This document shows, piece by piece, positions 46,055 through 56,595 of a DNA stretch of 64,000 nucleotides. Both the position numbers and the translations under genes were made by a program. Location of the stretch: contig NZ_VTOM01000023.1 of NCBI RefSeq assembly GCF_009765365.1, positions 1 through 64,000 of the forward strand, in the 5' to 3' direction. The stretch's first letter is position 1. The number at the start of each line of letters is the position of its first letter. The notes under the pieces are model-generated. The model was not told the origin of the DNA and searched no databases. It saw only the letters and a list, made by a program, of their open reading frames with translations. This DNA is from Antarcticirhabdus aurantiaca (lineage in GTDB: Bacteria; Pseudomonadota; Alphaproteobacteria; Rhizobiales; Rhizobiaceae).

Positions 46055-46806
46055 GCGAAAACCGACCTCAGCTCCTCGCGCACCTCGTGGGCGGTGAGGT
46101 CGAGCTTCAAGGGCGTGACGGAGATCCGCCCCGCGGTCAGCGCGCCGATGTCGGACTGCTCGACCTCGGGGCCAACCTGCCGGCCGAACTTCAGCCAGAA
46201 GTAAGGGAAGCCGCGCCCGTCGCGCCGTTCCTCGATGCCGAGATTGTAGTCGAGCTTGCCCTGCCGCGTGACCTCGATGCCCTTCACGGCGTCCGGCGCG
46301 ATCGGCGGGAAGTTGACGTTGACGAGGACGTCCTTCGGCAGATCCGCCGCCGCGACGCGGCGCACGATGTCCGGCCCGAAGGTTTCGGCCGTTTCCCACA
46401 GCGTTTCGCGGTCCGTGTCCGGCGTGAAGGCCTGGCTGAAGGCCACCGCCTTGAAGCCGAGCATCATGCCCTCGATGGCGCCCGCCACCGTCCCGGAATA
46501 GCTGACGTCGTCGCAGATGTTCTGCCCGGCGTTCACGCCCGACAGCACCATGTTCGGCGGCTCGGGCATCACGCTCTTGGCCGCCATGATCACGCAGTCC
46601 GTCGGCGTGCCGCGCAGCGCGAATCGCTTCTCGTCGAGCTGGCGCAGCCGCAGCGGCGAGGACAGCGTCAGCGAATGCGACAACCCGCTCTGGTCAGTCT
46701 CGGGCGCGACGATCCAGACGTCGTCGGTGATCTGGCGGGCGATCCGCTCCAGCACCGCCAGCCCTTCGGCGTGGATGCCGTCGTCATTCGTCAGAAGGAG
46801 GCGCAT
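46051..46806 (-). CDS. surE: 5'/3'-nucleotidase SurE
   Basis: A 251-residue metal-dependent nucleoside-monophosphate phosphatase. The N-terminus holds the metal-binding LLTNDDG motif, followed by [15 protein letters not shown] and SGVNAGQN, the conserved active-site loops. It participates in nucleotide salvage and the stationary-phase stress response. Operon serS-surE-pcm with 7 bases to serS and a 4-base overlap with pcm. Confidence 0.96.
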   Translation of the reverse strand: MRLLLTNDDGIHAEGLAVLERIARQITDDVWIVAPETDQSGLSHSLTLSSPLRLRQLDEKRFALRGTPTDCVIMAAKSVMPEPPNMVLSGVNAGQNICDDVSYSGTVAGAIEGMMLGFKAVAFSQAFTPDTDRETLWETAETFGPDIVRRVAAADLPKDVLVNVNFPPIAPDAVKGIEVTRQGKLDYNLGIEERRDGRGFPYFWLKFGRQVGPEVEQSDIGALTAGRISVTPLKLDLTAHEVREELRSVFA

Positions 46807-46813
46807 CGCGGGT

Positions 46814-48097
46814 TCAGCCTTGGGCTTGGATGGTGGCGAGACCGCCCATATAGGGCCGCAACGCCTCTGGGATCGTGACGGAGCCGTCCCCGTTCTGATA
46901 ATTCTCCAGAACCGCGATGAGGCACCGCCCGACCGCCACGCCCGAGCCGTTCAGCGTGTGGACGTAGCGCGCCTGCTTCTCGCCCGCCGCCTTGTAGCGC
47001 GCGCCCATGCGCCGCGCCTGGAAGTCGCCGCAGACCGAGCAGCTCGAAATCTCGCGATAAGCGTTCTGGCCCGGCAGCCAGACCTCGATGTCGTAGGTCT
47101 TGCGCGCGCCGAAGCCCATGTCGCCGGTCGAGAGCACCACCGTGCGGAACGGCAGGTCGAGGCGCTTCAGCACTTCCTCGGCGCAGGCCGTCATCCGCTC
47201 GTGCTCGTCGATCGAGGCGTCCTCGGCCGTGATCGAGACCATCTCGACCTTGTAGAACTGATGCTGGCGCAGCATGCCCCGCGTGTCGCGGCCCGCCGAG
47301 CCCGCCTCCGAGCGGAAGCAGGGCGTCAGCGCCGTGAAGCGCCAGGGCAGCGTCGCGGCGTCGAGGGTCTGCTCGCGGGCAAGATTGGTCAGCGGCACTT
47401 CCGAGGTCGGGATCAGCCAGCGCCCATCGGTCGTGTGGAAGGAGTCCTCGGCGAACTTCGGCAGCTGGTTGGTGCCGAACATCGCCTCGCCGCGCACCAG
47501 GATGGGCGCGACGACCTCCTGATAGCCGTGCTCGCCCGTGTGGAGGTCGAGCATGAACTGGCCGAGCGCGCGCTCCAGCCGCGCCAATGCGCCCTTGAGG
47601 ATGGTGAAGCGGGCGCCCGCGATCTTGCCGGCCTGCTCGAAATCCATGAGGCCGAGCGCTTCGCCGATCTCGAAGTGCTCCTTCGGCTTGAACTCGAACC
47701 GGCGCGGCTCGCCGACGCGGCGGACCTCGACGTTGGCGCTCTCGTCCGGGCCGACGGGCACGTCGTCCAGCGGCAGGTTCGGGATGCGCGCGAGCGCGTC
47801 CTCCAGCGCCTGGTCGATGCGGCGCTCGGTCTCCTCGCCTTCCTGGATGGCGGCCTTGATCTCGGCGACCTCGGCGATCAGCGCGTCGGCGCGGGCGGCG
47901 TCGCCGCTGCCCTTGGCCTTGCCGATCTCCTTCGAGGCGTCGTTGCGGCGCCCCTGCAGCTCCTGCAGGCGCACGAGGTGGCTGCGCCGCTGTTCGTCGA
48001 GGCGCACGAGCTCGGCAGCGGCGGGCGCCGCCCCGCGGGAGGCGAGAGCCGCGTCCAGCTTGTCCGGATTGTCGCGGATCCAACGGATATCGAGCAT
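46814..48097 (-). CDS. serS: Serine--tRNA ligase
   Basis: A 427-residue class II aminoacyl-tRNA synthetase. The N-terminal long antiparallel coiled-coil (about 30-105) contacts the tRNA-Ser variable arm. Class II motif 2 is [22 protein letters not shown] and motif 3 lies in [10 protein letters not shown] near 385. Start ATG 48097 begins the canonical [12 protein letters not shown]; a longer open frame reaches into tatC. Confidence 0.97.
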   Translation of the reverse strand: MLDIRWIRDNPDKLDAALASRGAAPAAAELVRLDEQRRSHLVRLQELQGRRNDASKEIGKAKGSGDAARADALIAEVAEIKAAIQEGEETERRIDQALEDALARIPNLPLDDVPVGPDESANVEVRRVGEPRRFEFKPKEHFEIGEALGLMDFEQAGKIAGARFTILKGALARLERALGQFMLDLHTGEHGYQEVVAPILVRGEAMFGTNQLPKFAEDSFHTTDGRWLIPTSEVPLTNLAREQTLDAATLPWRFTALTPCFRSEAGSAGRDTRGMLRQHQFYKVEMVSITAEDASIDEHERMTACAEEVLKRLDLPFRTVVLSTGDMGFGARKTYDIEVWLPGQNAYREISSCSVCGDFQARRMGARYKAAGEKQARYVHTLNGSGVAVGRCLIAVLENYQNGDGSVTIPEALRPYMGGLATIQAQG

Positions 48098-48143
48098 CGC
48101 CAGTCGCCTTGTGAGCGGGGCCGGCGGTGCGGCGAACGGCGCG

Positions 48144-48965
48144 TCAGCCGTCCTGCTGAGCCTGCGCCTCGGCCGCGGCCTGCTGCCGTGCCCTGTTCCG
48201 CTCGATCCACCGCCCCGTGAGGATCGAGACCTCGTAGAGAAGGATGGTGGGTATCGCAAGACCGATCTGGGACATCGGATCGGGCGGCGTCAGCACCGCC
48301 GCGACCACGAAGGCTATGACGATCATGTACTTGCGCTTCTCGGCGAGCCCCTGCGCCGTGACGATGCCGGCGCGCACCAGCAGCGTCGCCACCACCGGCA
48401 GCTGAAACACCAGGCCGAAGGCGAAGATCAGGGTCATGATCAGCGACAGGTATTCCGACACGCGCGGCAGGAGCTGGATCGCCGCCTGCCCGCCGGTGCC
48501 GGACTGCTCCATGGAGAGGAAGAACCACATCACCATGGGCGTGAAGAAGTAGTAGACCAGCGCCGCGCCGAGCAGGAACAGCACCGGCGTCGCCACCAGG
48601 AACGGCAGGAAGGCCGAGCGCTCGTCGCGGTAGAGGCCGGGCGCGACGAACTTGTAGATCTGCGTCGCGATGATCGGGAAGGCCAGGAACAGACCGCCGA
48701 AGGCCGCGATCTTGATCTGCGTGAAGAAGAATTCCTGCGGCGCCGTGTAGATAAGCTCGACCTGCCGATCGGTGATCCCCGCCCAGAGCGTCGCGGTCTG
48801 GTAGGGCACGACGAGGAAGTTGAAGATCCCCTTGGCGAAGAAGAAGCACACGAGGAAGGCGCAGAAGAAGCCGGCGATCGACCAGATCAGCCGGCGGCGC
48901 AGCTCGATCAGGTGCTCGATCAGCGGCGCGGAGGAGGATTCGATGTCGGCCTCGGAACGGGTCAC
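48144..48965 (-). CDS. tatC: Sec-independent translocase protein TatC
   Basis: A 273-residue membrane protein with six transmembrane helices that binds twin-arginine signal peptides. Typical elements are the N-terminal [29 protein letters not shown], and the [15 protein letters not shown] region. The GTG start overlaps the tatB stop by four bases, so the three tat genes are one translational unit in the order tatA-tatB-tatC. Confidence 0.96.
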   Translation of the reverse strand: MTRSEADIESSSAPLIEHLIELRRRLIWSIAGFFCAFLVCFFFAKGIFNFLVVPYQTATLWAGITDRQVELIYTAPQEFFFTQIKIAAFGGLFLAFPIIATQIYKFVAPGLYRDERSAFLPFLVATPVLFLLGAALVYYFFTPMVMWFFLSMEQSGTGGQAAIQLLPRVSEYLSLIMTLIFAFGLVFQLPVVATLLVRAGIVTAQGLAEKRKYMIVIAFVVAAVLTPPDPMSQIGLAIPTILLYEVSILTGRWIERNRARQQAAAEAQAQQDG

Positions 48966-49507
48966 GCCGCGTCCTCCGCCTTGACGCGCGCTTCTGCCGG
49001 CGTCGAGGCCACGGATGCCGGCTGCTGCGCCGGTTCCGGCAGAGCCGAAGCGGGCGGCGAGGCGGGCACGGCGGCCGGATGCATCGCGGGCGTCGGCGGC
49101 GGTGCGACGGGCGCCGGGGTGGACGTCTCGGAAACGGCACCCGTCTTGGCCGGCTCGACCGGCTGCGCCGGTGCGTCGGGCGTCGGCACCTTGGGCTCGG
49201 GCGCCCGGGTCGCCGCGGCCAGCGAGGAGCGGATCTCGTCGCCCACCGCCTTCATCGGGTTGAGCGCCTTGCGCACGTCGGCGGCCGGATTGAGCTTCTT
49301 CACGTCCGCGATCGTGTCGCGCACGTCCTCCATCTCGGCCTCGCGAAGCGCCTCGTCGAACTGGCGACGGAAGTCGCCCGCCATGCGCCGCATCTGCGAC
49401 GTCGCGCGCCCGAAGGTGCGCAGCATCCGCGGCAGATCCTTCGGCCCGACCACGACGATCAGGACGATGGCGATCACGAGGAGTTCGGACCAGCCGATTT
49501 CAAGCAT
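48962..49507 (-). CDS. tatB: Sec-independent translocase protein TatB
   Basis: A 181-residue protein: one N-terminal membrane helix (LEIGWSELLVIAIVLIVVVGP), the GP hinge with DLPRMLR, an amphipathic helix, then a long Pro/Ala-rich disordered tail (after about 90). It receives signal peptides together with TatC. The tail is longer than in enterobacteria but usual for Rhizobiales. Confidence 0.94.
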   Translation of the reverse strand: MLEIGWSELLVIAIVLIVVVGPKDLPRMLRTFGRATSQMRRMAGDFRRQFDEALREAEMEDVRDTIADVKKLNPAADVRKALNPMKAVGDEIRSSLAAATRAPEPKVPTPDAPAQPVEPAKTGAVSETSTPAPVAPPPTPAMHPAAVPASPPASALPEPAQQPASVASTPAEARVKAEDAA

Positions 49508-49579
49508 GGAGGCGTTCCGGAAGGCCGGCCGACGGACCGACGCGCGGCGCGCCCGGCCCGATCAGGCGAAAGGGCGAGG

Positions 49580-49810
49580 TCAGTGCGTGGTGTTCTCGGC
49601 CTTGACGTCGCGCGCGACGATCTCCGCCTCGCGGCGCTCCAGGGCGCGCTGCTCAGGCGTCTTTTCCGCCTCGTCGTCGCTCATGCCGCGCTTGAAGTTC
49701 TTGATGCCCTTGGCGACGTCGCCCATCAGCTCGGGAATCTTGCCCCGCCCGAACAGCAGGAGAACGACGGCCAGCACGATGAGCCAGTGCCAGATGCTGA
49801 AGCTACCCAT
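49580..49810 (-). CDS. tatA: Sec-independent translocase protein TatA
   Basis: A 76-residue pore subunit of the Tat system. The N-terminal helix [20 protein letters not shown] is followed by [19 protein letters not shown], the conserved amphipathic helix with the [11 protein letters not shown] hinge. First gene of the tat operon; tatB follows after 72 bases. The 257 bases upstream (to nagZ) hold no gene. Confidence 0.96.
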   Translation of the reverse strand: MGSFSIWHWLIVLAVVLLLFGRGKIPELMGDVAKGIKNFKRGMSDDEAEKTPEQRALERREAEIVARDVKAENTTH

Positions 49811-50006
49811 ACCCTAGTCTCCTTTGGCTGCGATCCGGCTCGCAGCGTCGAACCCGGACGGGCCCCGGCTCGGATGCCGGTACGTGTTTCAGGATCGGCG
49901 CGTGCCCGTCGCCTTCCGTCCGGCCCCGGCGCGAACCTCGTGCCGAACCCTGGACGGATGGAGCCCTTCTAGCGCAGCGCAACGGGGATGGGAACGGGGG
50001 ATCCGT

Positions 50007-50024
50007 AAATGCCGACAGGCATTT
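50007..50024 (-). terminator. Small hairpin after nagZ
   Basis: A perfect 7-bp stem AAATGCC/GGCATTT with a GACA loop, 43 bases beyond the nagZ stop. It runs into a short T-rich stretch on the minus strand, making it a plausible weak terminator between nagZ and tatA. Confidence 0.4.
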
Positions 50025-50067
50025 GGCCCGGTTTCCATCAATTCGCGGTGCTCGGCGCGCGACCCGT

Positions 50068-51090
50068 TTAGGCGACCTGGGCAAGGAGTTCAGCGAACTC
50101 CTCGCGAAGCGCCGCCTCGTCGGCGACCTCGGGGGTGCGGGCTCCGAAGGCCTCTGCCGCCGCGGCGCGCCGGGCCGAATCGCCGGCGAGCGGCCGGGCG
50201 GCGGCGGCGACGCGGCGCATCTCCGCCATGTCGCCGTTGCAATGAAGGACGACGTCGCAGCCGGCGGAGAGCGCCGCCGCCGACAGGTCGTAGAAGTCGC
50301 CGCGAAGCGCCTTCATCGACACGTCGTCGGTCATCAGGAGGCCGTCGAAGCCGATCGATTCGCGGATCACCGACTGGATCACGATCGGCGACAGCGTCGC
50401 GGGACGCTTGGGATCGATCGCCTCGAAGAGGAGGTGCGCGCTCATGGCCGCCGGCAGGTTCCGCAGCGCCCGGAACGGCACGAAGTCGCTGTCTTCCAAC
50501 TCCGCCGGGCTCGCGCTCACCACCGGCAGGTCGAGATGGCTGTCGGCGTTGCCGCGACCGTGACCCGGCATGTGCTTGACGACGGGCAGCCCGCCGCCCG
50601 CGGCGAAGCCGTCCGCCATCGCCCGGCCGTAGCGCGCGACGAGTTCCGGGTCGGTCGAGAAGGCCCGGTCGCCGATCACCGAATGCGATCCTTCCACCGG
50701 CACGTCGACGCAGGGGATGCAGTCGGCCTTGATGCCGTAGCGCGCGAGGTCGATGGCGTGGAGGCGGCCCTGGATCCAGGCGGCGCGCTCGGCGAGCGAG
50801 GGATCGCGCTCCGTCAGGTCGCCGAGCGTGCGCGCCGGCGGGTAGCGCGGCGCGAGCGGCGGGCGCAGGCGCTGCACGCGCCCGCCCTCCTGGTCGATGA
50901 AGACCGGCGTCGAATCGCGCCCGCCGACGTCCTTCAGCTCGGCCACGAGGTCGGAGACCTGGTTCGGCTCGGAGATGTTGCGGCCGAAGAGGATGAAGCC
51001 CCACGGCGCCTCGCCGCCGAAGAAGGCCCGCTCCTCGCGGCTGACGCTGGTGCCGAGGGGGGCCGCGATCCAGGACTTGGAACCGCTCAT
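50068..51090 (-). CDS. nagZ: Beta-N-acetylhexosaminidase NagZ (GH3)
   Basis: A 340-residue cytoplasmic GH3 enzyme that removes GlcNAc from anhydromuropeptides in peptidoglycan recycling. Signatures are GRNISEPNQVSDLV, FIDQEGGRVQRL, VKHMPGHGRGNADSH (the catalytic His/Asp loop) and LLMTDDVSMKAL, which contains the nucleophile Asp. ATG 51090 is chosen since it begins the domain; an open frame upstream would add a twin-arginine-like leader but overlaps the SPOR gene's 3' end region without family support. Confidence 0.93.
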   Translation of the reverse strand: MSGSKSWIAAPLGTSVSREERAFFGGEAPWGFILFGRNISEPNQVSDLVAELKDVGGRDSTPVFIDQEGGRVQRLRPPLAPRYPPARTLGDLTERDPSLAERAAWIQGRLHAIDLARYGIKADCIPCVDVPVEGSHSVIGDRAFSTDPELVARYGRAMADGFAAGGGLPVVKHMPGHGRGNADSHLDLPVVSASPAELEDSDFVPFRALRNLPAAMSAHLLFEAIDPKRPATLSPIVIQSVIRESIGFDGLLMTDDVSMKALRGDFYDLSAAALSAGCDVVLHCNGDMAEMRRVAAAARPLAGDSARRAAAAEAFGARTPEVADEAALREEFAELLAQVA

Positions 51091-51191
51091 GGTCGTCTCC
51101 GATGACAAGGAACGGCTTCCCCCGCCCACCGGCCCGACGGGCGGCGGCGCGAGGGAAGCAGAGGCGCGAAGCGTCGCGGCGGCCCCGAGGC

Positions 51192-53006
51192 CTAGCGCGA
51201 TACGAAGCAGCTGCCGCCGGCGGACTTCAGGGCCTCGCACAGGCTGGACGCCTCGTTCTGGCTGCCGGCCAGCACCCGGACCCGGTGGTAGGTGCCCTTG
51301 CCCGGGATGTCGGCGGACTGGATGACGACGTCCCGCCCGTTCAGGACGCTCGCGAACTTGCCGCGCAGCGAGTCGGAGGACTTCTGGGCGGCCTCCGCCG
51401 AGGGCTGCGAAGAGATCTGGACGTAGTAGCCGGCATAGTTGGAGGGGTCGATCGCGGGCGCCGCCGCTGCCGCAGGCTCCGTCGGAGCCTCGGCCGGCAT
51501 GGCCGCGGGCGGCTGCGCGGCGAGCGCCGCGACCTCGTCGGCCGCCAGCTCGGCGCGGGGCGCCGTCGAGGCCGTGATCATGTCGGCAACGGGCGACGAA
51601 GCGGGAACCGGCTCGCTCGGATCGGCGGACGCGATTTCGACGGGTCGTGCCGCCGTCTCGACCAGCGCGCTGCCGCCCTGGAGCGTCTCCAGCGACGGTG
51701 CGGACGGATCCGCTTCCGCGACGAGCGTGCCGTCCGGACGAACGGTCAGGGCCCGCACGCGCCGCGGCTGCAGCACGGGATCGGCCTCGGCCGCCTCACC
51801 GGGCGCGTCGGCGACGGCGGCCACGGCCTCGCCCGGCCCGTCGTCGTAGAAGCTGACGCCCGGCAGCTCCTCGGAGATCGAAGGCCCTTCGCTTTCCGGC
51901 GCGAGCTCCATCGGTTCCTCGGCCTCGACGCGCAGTTCCTGCTGGGCCGGCGGCTCGGCAGCGCCGCCGCTCTGGACGCGCGTGTAGACCGCCTTGTTCT
52001 GGTTGGGGATCGACTTGCCGCCCGGATTCTCGGGCGCGATCTTCACCGGCTCGGCATCCGCCTTCAAGAGAACCGGCCCACCGCCCGCGACCGACGATCC
52101 GCCGACGGATAAGTAGCCCGACAGGAAGACGCCGCCCGCGACCATGGCAGCGAGGCCCGTGCCGATGGTCAGCCCCTTGGCGATGGCGCGGCCGTAGTTC
52201 CGGCGCGGCCGGCGCGCCGGTGCGGCCATGTCGGCCGTCGCGACGAAGATCGGCGCGGCGCCCGGCGAAACCGGCATGGCGTCGTCGCTCTGCCCCGCCG
52301 GCAGGCCCTCGCCCGAGCCGCGGTTGAAGCCGCGCTCCTGGTTGAGGATGGCGAGCTCGCTGGCGATCAGCGCGTCGAAGTCGTCGATCGCCGCCGTGTG
52401 GCGGGCGACCGGCTCGTCGTGGAAGGGACGGCGCTCCGGCGCGTAGGATTCGGCCCGGTTCGGGCCGTTGCCGCGCGGATTGGCCGGGGCGCTGAGGCCG
52501 CGGATCGCGTCCTCGATCTCCTGCTCGATGGCGGCGTCGAGGGCGCTGGCGGGGCCTTTCTTGCCGGACGGCTTCGCCGCCTGAACGGGCGCTGGCGCGG
52601 CAGGCTTCGCCAGCTTCGGCGCCTCGGGAAGCTTCGTGCCGACCCAGCCGGCATAGCTCGTCTGGACCGACGGCGCGGGCGTCGCGCGTTTTTCGGGCGT
52701 CACCGACGAGACGAAGTCGTCGAACGCTTCGATCCCGCCCGCCGCGGCCGGCGAAGTGGCATCGGCGGCCGGACGGCGACCGGGGACGATCTTGGAGAAT
52801 TCGGCGGCGAACGCCGCCTCGAAGGCGTCGTCCACGACGGGCGTCTTCGGTTTCGCCGAGGCAGGTGTCTTGGCGCCGATCGGAAAGCTGTCGGACCAGG
52901 GCTCGTCGAGCAGGCGCGCGAGGTCGTCGAACGGATCGACGTCCTCTCCCGCCGGCCCGGTTCCGATGGCGCCTCCGCCGCGCCGCGCGTTGCCCATCGA
53001 GCCCAT
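51192..53006 (-). CDS. SPOR-domain inner-membrane protein
   Basis: A 604-residue protein: an acidic and Pro/Ala-rich cytoplasmic part (1 to about 270), one transmembrane helix (about 277-298), a long low-complexity periplasmic linker, and a C-terminal SPOR domain (about 523-604; YYVQISSQPS start, VRVLAGSQNEASSLCEAL middle) that binds denuded septal glycan. Two Cys near the end could form a disulfide, as in other SPOR domains. It belongs to the conserved argS-SPOR-nagZ group and probably acts in division. Confidence 0.88.
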   Translation of the reverse strand: MGSMGNARRGGGAIGTGPAGEDVDPFDDLARLLDEPWSDSFPIGAKTPASAKPKTPVVDDAFEAAFAAEFSKIVPGRRPAADATSPAAAGGIEAFDDFVSSVTPEKRATPAPSVQTSYAGWVGTKLPEAPKLAKPAAPAPVQAAKPSGKKGPASALDAAIEQEIEDAIRGLSAPANPRGNGPNRAESYAPERRPFHDEPVARHTAAIDDFDALIASELAILNQERGFNRGSGEGLPAGQSDDAMPVSPGAAPIFVATADMAAPARRPRRNYGRAIAKGLTIGTGLAAMVAGGVFLSGYLSVGGSSVAGGGPVLLKADAEPVKIAPENPGGKSIPNQNKAVYTRVQSGGAAEPPAQQELRVEAEEPMELAPESEGPSISEELPGVSFYDDGPGEAVAAVADAPGEAAEADPVLQPRRVRALTVRPDGTLVAEADPSAPSLETLQGGSALVETAARPVEIASADPSEPVPASSPVADMITASTAPRAELAADEVAALAAQPPAAMPAEAPTEPAAAAAPAIDPSNYAGYYVQISSQPSAEAAQKSSDSLRGKFASVLNGRDVVIQSADIPGKGTYHRVRVLAGSQNEASSLCEALKSAGGSCFVSR

Positions 53007-53099
53007 TTGCCTGCTTCCCGCCTCTCAAAGCCGGCGGACGGAAGGCTCCGGTCCGCAACGACGATCGCTAGGAAGGGATGTTGTCCAAAGCGTGATCCG

Positions 53100-54851
53100 T
53101 CAGCGCATTTCGTCGGGAGCATCGACGCCCACGAGGGCCAGTCCCGAAGCGATGACGGTCGCGACTCCTTTGACCAACGCCAACCTTGCTAGGCTGATTG
53201 ATGCTTCGTCAGGGTTAACAAAGCGTAAGTGCGTCAGGTCCCGTCCCCGATTGTACTGGGCGTGGAACCCCTGAGCGAGGTCGTAGAGGAAGAAGGGAAC
53301 CCGATGCGGCTCCTTCGCCCGCGCGGCCGACTGGACGAGCCGCGGAAACGCCGCGAGCTTGCGGATCAGCGCCAGCTCGCCCTCGTCCGTCAGGGCATCC
53401 AGCGCGCCGGCGTCCAGCGCCCGGAAGTCCGGCAGCGCCAGACCGGCGCCTTCCGCCTGCCGGAACACCGACTGGCAGCGCGCATGGGCGTACTGGACGT
53501 AGAAAACCGGATTGTCCTTCGACTGTTCGGTGACTTTCTTGAAGTCGAAGTCGAGCGGCGCGTCACTCTTGCGGAAGAGCATCATGAACCGCACGGCGTC
53601 GCGGCCGACCTCGTCGACCACGTCGGACAGCGTGACGAAATTGCCCGCCCGCTTCGACATGGTGACGGGCTCGCCGTCGCGGAACAGCTTGACGAGCTGG
53701 CAGAGCACGACGTCGAGATGCGCGGCGCCCTGCGAAACCGCTCGAGCGACAGCCTCCAAGCGCTTGACGTAGCCGCCGTGATCGGCGCCGAGCACGTAGA
53801 CCATCTCGTTGAAGCCGCGCTCGTACTTGTCGCGGAAATAGGCGACGTCGGCGGCGAAGTAGGTGTAGCGCCCGTCCGACTTCACCAGCGGCCGGTCGAC
53901 GTCGTCGCCGACCTCGGTGGAGCGCAGCAGCGTCTGCTCGCGGTCTTCCCAATCCTCCGGCAGCTGGCCCTTCGGCGGGGGCAGCGTGCCCTGGTAGACA
54001 AAGCCGCGCGCCCTCAGGTCCTCGATCGCCTCGGCGATCCGCCCGCCATTGTCGGCGTGGAGCGTGCGCTCGGAGAAGAAGACGTCCTGGTTGACGCCGA
54101 GCTTGGTAAGGTCGTCCCGGATCATCGCCATCATGCCGTCGATCGCCGCGTCCCGCACGATCGGCAGCCATTCGGCCTCGTCCATGCCGCGCAAGGCGGC
54201 GCCGTAGCGCTCGGCGAGCTGTTGCCCGACCGGCACGAGATAGTCGCCGGGATAAAGCCCCGCCGGGATCTCGCCGATGTCCTCGCCGAGCGCCTCGCGA
54301 TAGCGCAGGAAGACGGAGCGGGCGAGCACGCTCACCTGCTCGCCGGCGTCGTTGATGTAGTATTCCTTCGTCACCTCGTCGCCGGAGAAGGCCATGAGGT
54401 TGGCGATGGCGTCGCCCACCACCGCGCCCCGCGTATGGCCGACATGCATCGGGCCCGTCGGGTTGGCGGAGACGTATTCGACGTTGACCTTGCGTCCCGT
54501 CGGGGCGCCCCGGCCGTAGTCCGATCCCTCGGCAAGCAGGCCCGCGAGGTGCTTCAGCCAGTAGCCGGGATGGAGGCGCAGGTTGATGAAGCCCGGTCCC
54601 GCCACCTCGGCCGTCGCAACGTCCGGATCGCGGGCGAGCTTCGCCGCGATGCGCGTTGCCAGGTCGCGCGGCTTGGCGCCGAGCGGCTTGGCCAGCACCA
54701 TGGCGGCGTTGGTCGCGAGGTCGCCGTGGCTCTCGTCGCGCGGCGGCTCGACGGTCACGCGCGACAGGTCGACATCGCCCGCTTCGTAATGCGTCAGAAC
54801 GGTTTGAACCGCGACGTTGATGCGTTGCGTGAAGTCGGCGAAGATGTCCAT
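53100..54851 (-). CDS. argS: Arginine--tRNA ligase
   Basis: A 583-residue class I aminoacyl-tRNA synthetase. The HIGH box appears as [15 protein letters not shown], the N-terminal Add-1 domain recognises the tRNA D-loop, and the [19 protein letters not shown] segment replaces KMSKS as usual for ArgS. The C-terminal DALR anticodon domain follows. First of the argS-SPOR-nagZ run, with dgt upstream on the same strand. Confidence 0.97.
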   Translation of the reverse strand: MDIFADFTQRINVAVQTVLTHYEAGDVDLSRVTVEPPRDESHGDLATNAAMVLAKPLGAKPRDLATRIAAKLARDPDVATAEVAGPGFINLRLHPGYWLKHLAGLLAEGSDYGRGAPTGRKVNVEYVSANPTGPMHVGHTRGAVVGDAIANLMAFSGDEVTKEYYINDAGEQVSVLARSVFLRYREALGEDIGEIPAGLYPGDYLVPVGQQLAERYGAALRGMDEAEWLPIVRDAAIDGMMAMIRDDLTKLGVNQDVFFSERTLHADNGGRIAEAIEDLRARGFVYQGTLPPPKGQLPEDWEDREQTLLRSTEVGDDVDRPLVKSDGRYTYFAADVAYFRDKYERGFNEMVYVLGADHGGYVKRLEAVARAVSQGAAHLDVVLCQLVKLFRDGEPVTMSKRAGNFVTLSDVVDEVGRDAVRFMMLFRKSDAPLDFDFKKVTEQSKDNPVFYVQYAHARCQSVFRQAEGAGLALPDFRALDAGALDALTDEGELALIRKLAAFPRLVQSAARAKEPHRVPFFLYDLAQGFHAQYNRGRDLTHLRFVNPDEASISLARLALVKGVATVIASGLALVGVDAPDEMR

Positions 54852-54911
54852 GGCGAACCAGCGATCCGTGAAGGGCGCCCGCGAGAGCGCGGCGGCCCGA
54901 AGACCGGGCGG

Positions 54912-56126
54912 CTAGCTTAATTGCGGCGTCGCGTCAAACAGACGCCGATGCTCGGCGAGCGCGAAGGTGTCGGTCATTCCGGAGAGATAATCGCTGACCC
55001 GCCGGGCGAGCCGCTCCGGCGGCAGCGCCGCGGCCTGCGCGGCCCAGCCGTCCGGCAGGCGCGAGGGGTCGGCGGTAAAGGCGTCGAACAGATCCTCGAC
55101 GACGCCCTCCGCGAGCTCCATGGTCCGCCACACCGCGGGGCTGCGATAGACGTGTGCGAAGAGGAAGCGCCGCGTTTCCTCCACCGCCGCCTTCATCGCC
55201 GGAGAAAAGGCGACGAGCGTCCGCCCCGCCGCCCGGACGGCGTCGGCGTCCGCCGGAGCGACCTCGGAAAGGCCGAGCAGCGTCGTCGCGATGACGTCCT
55301 CGACCATCCGCGTGATGTGGCGGCGCATGATCTCGTGGCTCTTGCGTTCGGGATCGAGGCCGGGATGGCGCGCCTCGACCTCGCGCAGGATGTCTCCGGC
55401 GAGCGAGAGTTCGGCAAGGTCCGAGATCTCGATCAGCCCGGCGCGGATGCCGTCGTCGAGGTCGTGCGTGTTATAGGCGATGTCGTCGGAGATCGCCGCG
55501 GCCTGCGCCTCCAGGCTCGGGAAGCTGTTCAGCATCAAGGGAAAGCCCGCGTCGAATTCGAGGATCGGCAGCGGCACGGCCTTGGTCTCGGCATGCGGCC
55601 CGGTCAGCGGTCCGTTGTGCTTGACGAGCCCTTCTAGCGTTTCCCAGGCGAGGTTCAGCCCGTCGAAGTCGGCGTAACGCCGCTCGAGATGGGCGACGAT
55701 GCGCAGCGCCTGCGCGTTGTGGTCGAAGCCGCCGAAGGCACGCATGCGGCGGTCGAGGGCGCGTTCGCCGGCATGGCCGAACGGCGTGTGGCCGAAGTCG
55801 TGGACGAGCGCGACGGCCTCGGTCAGGTCTTCGTCGAGCCGCAGAGCCCGGGCAAAAGCGCGGGCGATCTGCGACACCTCGATGGTGTGGGTCAGGCGGG
55901 TGCGGAAATGGTCGCTCTCGTGCGAGATGAAGACCTGCGTCTTGTGCTTCAAGCGGCGAAAGGCGGTGGAATGGACGATTCGGTCCCGGTCGCGCTGGAA
56001 CGGCGTGCGCGTCGGACTGTCGGGCTCCGGCACGACGCGGCCGCGCGAGCGCGTAGGGTCGACCGCGAAGGGCGCGCGAGCGCTTCCGCCCATGCCGATC
56101 GTCCCGATCCGCGAGACCTCCTCCAT
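54912..56126 (-). CDS. dgt: Deoxyguanosinetriphosphate triphosphohydrolase-like protein
   Basis: A 404-residue HD-domain dNTPase. The metal-binding residues appear in [30 protein letters not shown] (HD pair) and the downstream Asp in [14 protein letters not shown]. It hydrolyses dNTPs to nucleosides and triphosphate, controlling dNTP pools. ATG 56126 is used; the longer open frame upstream runs antisense through erpA and is rejected. erpA is divergent, 114 bases away. Confidence 0.93.
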   Translation of the reverse strand: MEEVSRIGTIGMGGSARAPFAVDPTRSRGRVVPEPDSPTRTPFQRDRDRIVHSTAFRRLKHKTQVFISHESDHFRTRLTHTIEVSQIARAFARALRLDEDLTEAVALVHDFGHTPFGHAGERALDRRMRAFGGFDHNAQALRIVAHLERRYADFDGLNLAWETLEGLVKHNGPLTGPHAETKAVPLPILEFDAGFPLMLNSFPSLEAQAAAISDDIAYNTHDLDDGIRAGLIEISDLAELSLAGDILREVEARHPGLDPERKSHEIMRRHITRMVEDVIATTLLGLSEVAPADADAVRAAGRTLVAFSPAMKAAVEETRRFLFAHVYRSPAVWRTMELAEGVVEDLFDAFTADPSRLPDGWAAQAAALPPERLARRVSDYLSGMTDTFALAEHRRLFDATPQLS

Positions 56127-56240
56127 GCGAACGCTCCGTTCCGCCGGGATCGATTGACCGGCCTGCCGCCCATGCATACTTAAGTCCGACTGAAGCGAAA
56201 GGGAGCGGCGCGCCGAACAGGCCGGCGCCGCGAGGGTTCC

Positions 56241-56585
56241 ATGAGCCAGACCGCCGATTTCTCCGTCGTCGTCTCCGACGCCGCAGCCAAGCGCATCGCC
56301 GCCATCCTGTCGGCCAGCGGGCCGGAGGCGAGCGCGCTGCGCATTTCCGTCGAAGGCGGCGGCTGTTCCGGCTTCTCCTACAAGTACGACCTCACCAACG
56401 CCGCCGAACCGGACGACGTCGTGATCGACCGCGACGGCGCGCGCGTCCTGATCGACCCGATGTCGCTGACCTTCATGGAGGGTGCGGTGGTCGACTTCGT
56501 GGACGACCTGATGGGCCAGTCCTTCCAGATCCGGAATCCGAACGCCGTCGCCTCCTGCGGCTGCGGCACCTCCTTCTCCGTCTGA
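56241..56585 (+). CDS. erpA: Iron-sulfur cluster insertion protein ErpA
   Basis: A 114-residue A-type carrier with the three invariant cysteines: Cys42 in GGGCSGF, and Cys106 and Cys108 in SCGCGTSF. It delivers [4Fe-4S] clusters to apoproteins. The sequence fits ErpA/IscA and is normal in length. xthA follows after 10 bases, so they are probably co-transcribed. Confidence 0.95.
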   Translation: MSQTADFSVVVSDAAAKRIAAILSASGPEASALRISVEGGGCSGFSYKYDLTNAAEPDDVVIDRDGARVLIDPMSLTFMEGAVVDFVDDLMGQSFQIRNPNAVASCGCGTSFSV

Positions 56586-56595
56586 GCGCCCCCGC

